From Fusibacter_C sp942493125 (GTDB lineage: Bacteria > Bacillota > Clostridia > Peptostreptococcales > Acidaminobacteraceae), in the NCBI GenBank assembly GCA_942493125.1, contig OW818667.1, positions 868,001 to 932,000 on the forward strand: a stretch of 64,000 bases of DNA. Direction: 5' to 3'. Positions 63,078 to 64,000 of this stretch are shown one piece after another (the stretch's first letter is position 1; each line of letters opens with the position of its first letter). Under the pieces are notes generated by a model that ran no database searches, was not told where the DNA came from, and saw only the letters and a program-made list of their open reading frames with translations. Made by a program: the position numbers and the translations under genes.

Positions 63078-63779
63078 TTAATCCTTCCCCGTTAAATAGT
63101 CGATCAAGGCGTAGCTTGTTTTTTCATTGAGATCTATAGTGTGAATCGGCTCTTGAATACTTTCCAAGTAATGTGCGTCTGAATTATATAACCTCTTGTA
63201 GTTTCCAAGTAATTTCTCATTGATTGGACTTTTTTCATGAATTTCAATACAACAAATCTTCATCTCCGAAGGTATAAATCCTAAGTTCACGAGTAAGCTG
63301 TTTGAAGATTTATTGATATGTGCTGGTACGATTGCCCCCTCAAAGCTAAGGACCATTGCTTCAAGCTCTTCAATGCCTAAGTCTACAGACAAGATCAATG
63401 CGTTGGCTATTTCACCGATTTGTACGTCATTTGCATCCAATATCAACTGATTGCCAAATACTTTGCTGTTGTTGGGGATCTTAGATTTGTACGATTCAAG
63501 CGCTTCATCAAAAGACTCGATAGCCGTCACCGTTGGAAAATAACACAGCATATGCACTTCTTCACGGGTTTGAACTTCCATGCCAGGTATAAACAAAATG
63601 CCTAAAGTGTCTGAAAGTGCCTTGAGGACTCCAGCATGTTTACAGGCATTATGATCCGTCACGGATATGATGTCTAAACCCTTGATAAATGCCATGTTAA
63701 CAATGTTATTTGGCGTCATGTCATCACTGCCACATGGAGAGAGACACGAATGAATGTGCAAATCGTATGTGTACTTCAC
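63078..63779 (-). CDS. PHP-domain protein (hydrogenase-associated type)
   Basis: The 233-residue protein has PHP motifs DLHIHSCLSPCG, TDHNACKH and NSDAHY. The start is GTG at 63779, which overlaps the stop of the preceding DRTGG gene by one base. It is probably a phosphoesterase of unknown substrate. It is in one run with the ATPase and, beyond the edge, perhaps hydrogenase genes. Confidence 0.86.
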   Translation of the reverse strand: MKYTYDLHIHSCLSPCGSDDMTPNNIVNMAFIKGLDIISVTDHNACKHAGVLKALSDTLGILFIPGMEVQTREEVHMLCYFPTVTAIESFDEALESYKSKIPNNSKVFGNQLILDANDVQIGEIANALILSVDLGIEELEAMVLSFEGAIVPAHINKSSNSLLVNLGFIPSEMKICCIEIHEKSPINEKLLGNYKRLYNSDAHYLESIQEPIHTIDLNEKTSYALIDYLTGKD

Positions 63780-64000
63780 TATTTTATGCCCGCTTCATAG
63801 AGAATTTTAAAGATCTCAAACACTTCTAATTTAGATGACAAGATCGTTACCTCTTGATCATTGGCTTTGTCGATGATGTCTTGCTCTACAGTTATCCCCT
63901 CAGGAATGATGATACATGCAAATTCTAACAAAGATGCAACTGCAAGAATATTGTTGTGTGTTTGAACGGTTATCCATGCTGTATCATGTTTTCCTTTTGC
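63779..64000 (-). CDS. DRTGG-domain protein (5' end beyond window)
   Basis: The 73 visible C-terminal residues (AWITVQTHNNILAVASLL through the C terminus ending LYEAGIK) match the DRTGG-domain proteins that precede such PHP genes in clostridial hydrogenase clusters. The start lies beyond the right edge, so any N-terminal CBS or other domain cannot be seen. Confidence 0.72.
   Translation of the reverse strand, partial: AKGKHDTAWITVQTHNNILAVASLLEFACIIIPEGITVEQDIIDKANDQEVTILSSKLEVFEIFKILYEAGIK

Overview
The window looks like a low-GC, anaerobic Firmicute of class Clostridia. The evidence is the [FeFe]-hydrogenase maturases HydG and HydF, the GatCAB amidotransferase under a T-box, the WhiA/YvcK/RapZ group, GGAGG-type ribosome sites and TTGACA-N17-TATAAT promoters. 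A Fusibacter- or Acidaminobacter-like genus is a guess only. I see no rRNA, tRNA, CRISPR array, transposase or phage gene. Most genes are on the minus strand.

Layout. 1-3.8 kb: hydrogenase maturation operon (TM1266-like gene, hydG, hydF, radical SAM protein) behind a leader with an attenuator-like hairpin. 3.9-9.1 kb: alr, an M20 amidohydrolase, a TPR-GAF-GGDEF diguanylate cyclase and a Crp-family regulator. 9.2-13.8 kb: nhaC antiporter with an adjacent two-component system and a DUF2161 nuclease-fold gene; a 20-bp-period direct repeat precedes nhaC. 13.9-17.8 kb: acetyltransferase, ferritin-like protein, pepA, and hutG on the plus strand. 17.8-23.2 kb: aspS::gatC fusion, gatA and gatB under a T-box whose specifier region reads GAAC (overlapping Glu GAA and Asn AAC codons). 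23.4-31.4 kb: cysteine-cluster protein, pepP, a Uup-type ABC-F gene and a methyltransferase gene that both carry one-base frameshifts near A-tracts, a chemotaxis receptor and prfC. 31.4-37.4 kb: ftsE/ftsX with a secreted coiled-coil partner, a GerMN-domain protein, and a Crp-type regulator divergent from a paired small transporter. 37.5-54.4 kb: aldo/keto reductase, pyk, pfkA, dnaE, a lipoprotein, whiA, Nudix, yvcK, rapZ, PHP, murB and the pantothenate genes panG-panB-panC-panD. 54.4-58.4 kb: zinc-ribbon miniprotein, Hanks-type kinase and three TadE/TadG-like pseudopilin-type proteins. 58.4-64 kb: typA, a secreted transglutaminase-like protein behind two tandem c-di-GMP-I riboswitches, a class D sortase, two small or ATPase genes, and PHP and DRTGG proteins of a type often found near [FeFe] hydrogenase genes.

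Four points stand out. First, a physical fusion of aspartyl-tRNA synthetase to GatC sits under a T-box that may read two tRNAs, so the transamidation route to Asn-tRNA appears both tethered and jointly sensed. Second, there is a dispersed family of about 115-bp elements with 15-bp terminal inverted repeats; one copy has a perfect 8-bp target duplication, so it behaves like a MITE. Third, c-di-GMP signalling appears at both ends (a diguanylate cyclase, and tandem riboswitches over a cell-surface protein). Fourth, a compact pseudopilin-kinase operon includes a pseudopilin-like protein ending in an Ada-like Cys/His tail. All functions are inferred by reading motifs and context; no database search was run.
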